This document shows, one piece after another, positions 5,856-6,112 of a stretch of DNA of 6,112 nt. The position numbers were made by a program, and so were the translations under genes. Below the pieces are notes generated by a model. It searched no databases and had not been told where the DNA came from. It worked only from the letters and a program-made list of their open reading frames with translations. Numbering within the stretch: position 1 is the stretch's first letter; each line of letters starts with the position of its first letter. The stretch is from Methanoregula sp. (GTDB lineage Archaea > Halobacteriota > Methanomicrobia > Methanomicrobiales > Methanospirillaceae): contig JAQTSH010000100.1 of assembly GCA_028711405.1 (NCBI GenBank), forward strand, positions 1 to 6,112, in the 5' to 3' direction.

Positions 5856-6112
5856 ATAAAAAACACCCGGATCTCAAACAATTTCCCATCTCCCCCCATC
5901 ATGCACACTCTCGCAACTTCTCCTTAACATGGGATTCCCCAACCCCCACACATCAACGGTCGGCAATTCCTCAAGTCTTAAGATCCAGAGACATTCCCTC
6001 CGCGAAAATTTCAACTCAACGGATAATCCGCTTCACCGAATTTTTCCCAAAACAATTTCGACGGAAATTTTCCCTGAACTTCCCCAAAAAATCATTCAGC
6101 ACACGCAACAAA
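5856..6112. other. Non-coding tail after the PAS gene
   Basis: No gene is visible in these 257 bases. The first part is C-rich on the plus strand (CATCTCCCCCCATCATG near 5890), and the second part is the AT-rich repeat listed separately. No clear hairpin plus T-tract follows the TAA of the PAS gene; the nearest plus-strand T-run is at about 6040-6046. Confidence 0.5.
5993..6095. repeat. AT-rich dispersed repeat, copy B
   Basis: This is the partner of 2518-2620 in the same orientation. Conserved blocks are ATTCC (5993-5997), CGCGAAAATTT (6001-6011), CGAATTTTTCCCAAAA (6037-6052), AATTTCGACGGAAATTTTCC (6054-6073) and CAAAAAATCAT (6085-6095). Spacing between the first and last cores differs by only one base from copy A. 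The inner part, 6012-6036, is diverged. Both copies lie between genes and neither encodes a convincing protein. Confidence 0.5.

Overview
The window looks like a piece of a methanogenic archaeal chromosome, most likely Methanomicrobiales (Methanoregula-like). The main clue is the gene at 4134-5855. It encodes an N-terminal winged-helix domain followed by repeated PAS domains and no kinase domain, an architecture I associate with that order. The sparse Shine-Dalgarno signals and TATA-like boxes at archaeal spacing agree. The genus is inferred from memory of protein style, not from a search.

Layout. (1) 1-1702, minus strand: an intact N6-adenine DNA methyltransferase gene. It is followed, almost overlapping, by a short reading frame (285-76) that carries an in-frame TAA. 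The pair looks like a restriction-modification unit whose second gene is decayed, or like an orphan methyltransferase with a remnant. (2) 1703-3331: about 1.6 kb with no convincing intact gene. It holds a non-coding MITE-like element with perfect 17-bp terminal inverted repeats (1792-1983) and a broken KilA-N domain remnant on the minus strand that abuts it. It also holds an inverted pair of tandem nonamers (2297-2408), an AT-rich dispersed repeat (2518-2620) and overlapping hairpins (2976-3017). (3) 3332-4091, plus strand: a stacked gene graveyard. It contains the C-terminal part of a UvrD-type helicase with an in-frame stop and a frameshift, then a fragment resembling a transposase zinc ribbon. 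(4) 4134-5855, plus strand: an intact 573-aa HTH plus four-PAS sensor/regulator, probably transcribed from a leaderless promoter. (5) 5856-6112: non-coding, with a second diverged copy of the AT-rich repeat.

Only two genes look functional, the methyltransferase and the PAS regulator. They are divergently oriented and separated by about 2.4 kb of accessory-DNA debris: phage/defence-type KilA-N, helicase, transposase and a MITE. I see no sign that they work together. The window reads best as an eroding defence or mobile-element island beside a one-component signalling gene. I found no convincing intact new multi-gene system. The most interesting material is the repeat architecture in 1790-3020 and the decayed partner of the methyltransferase.
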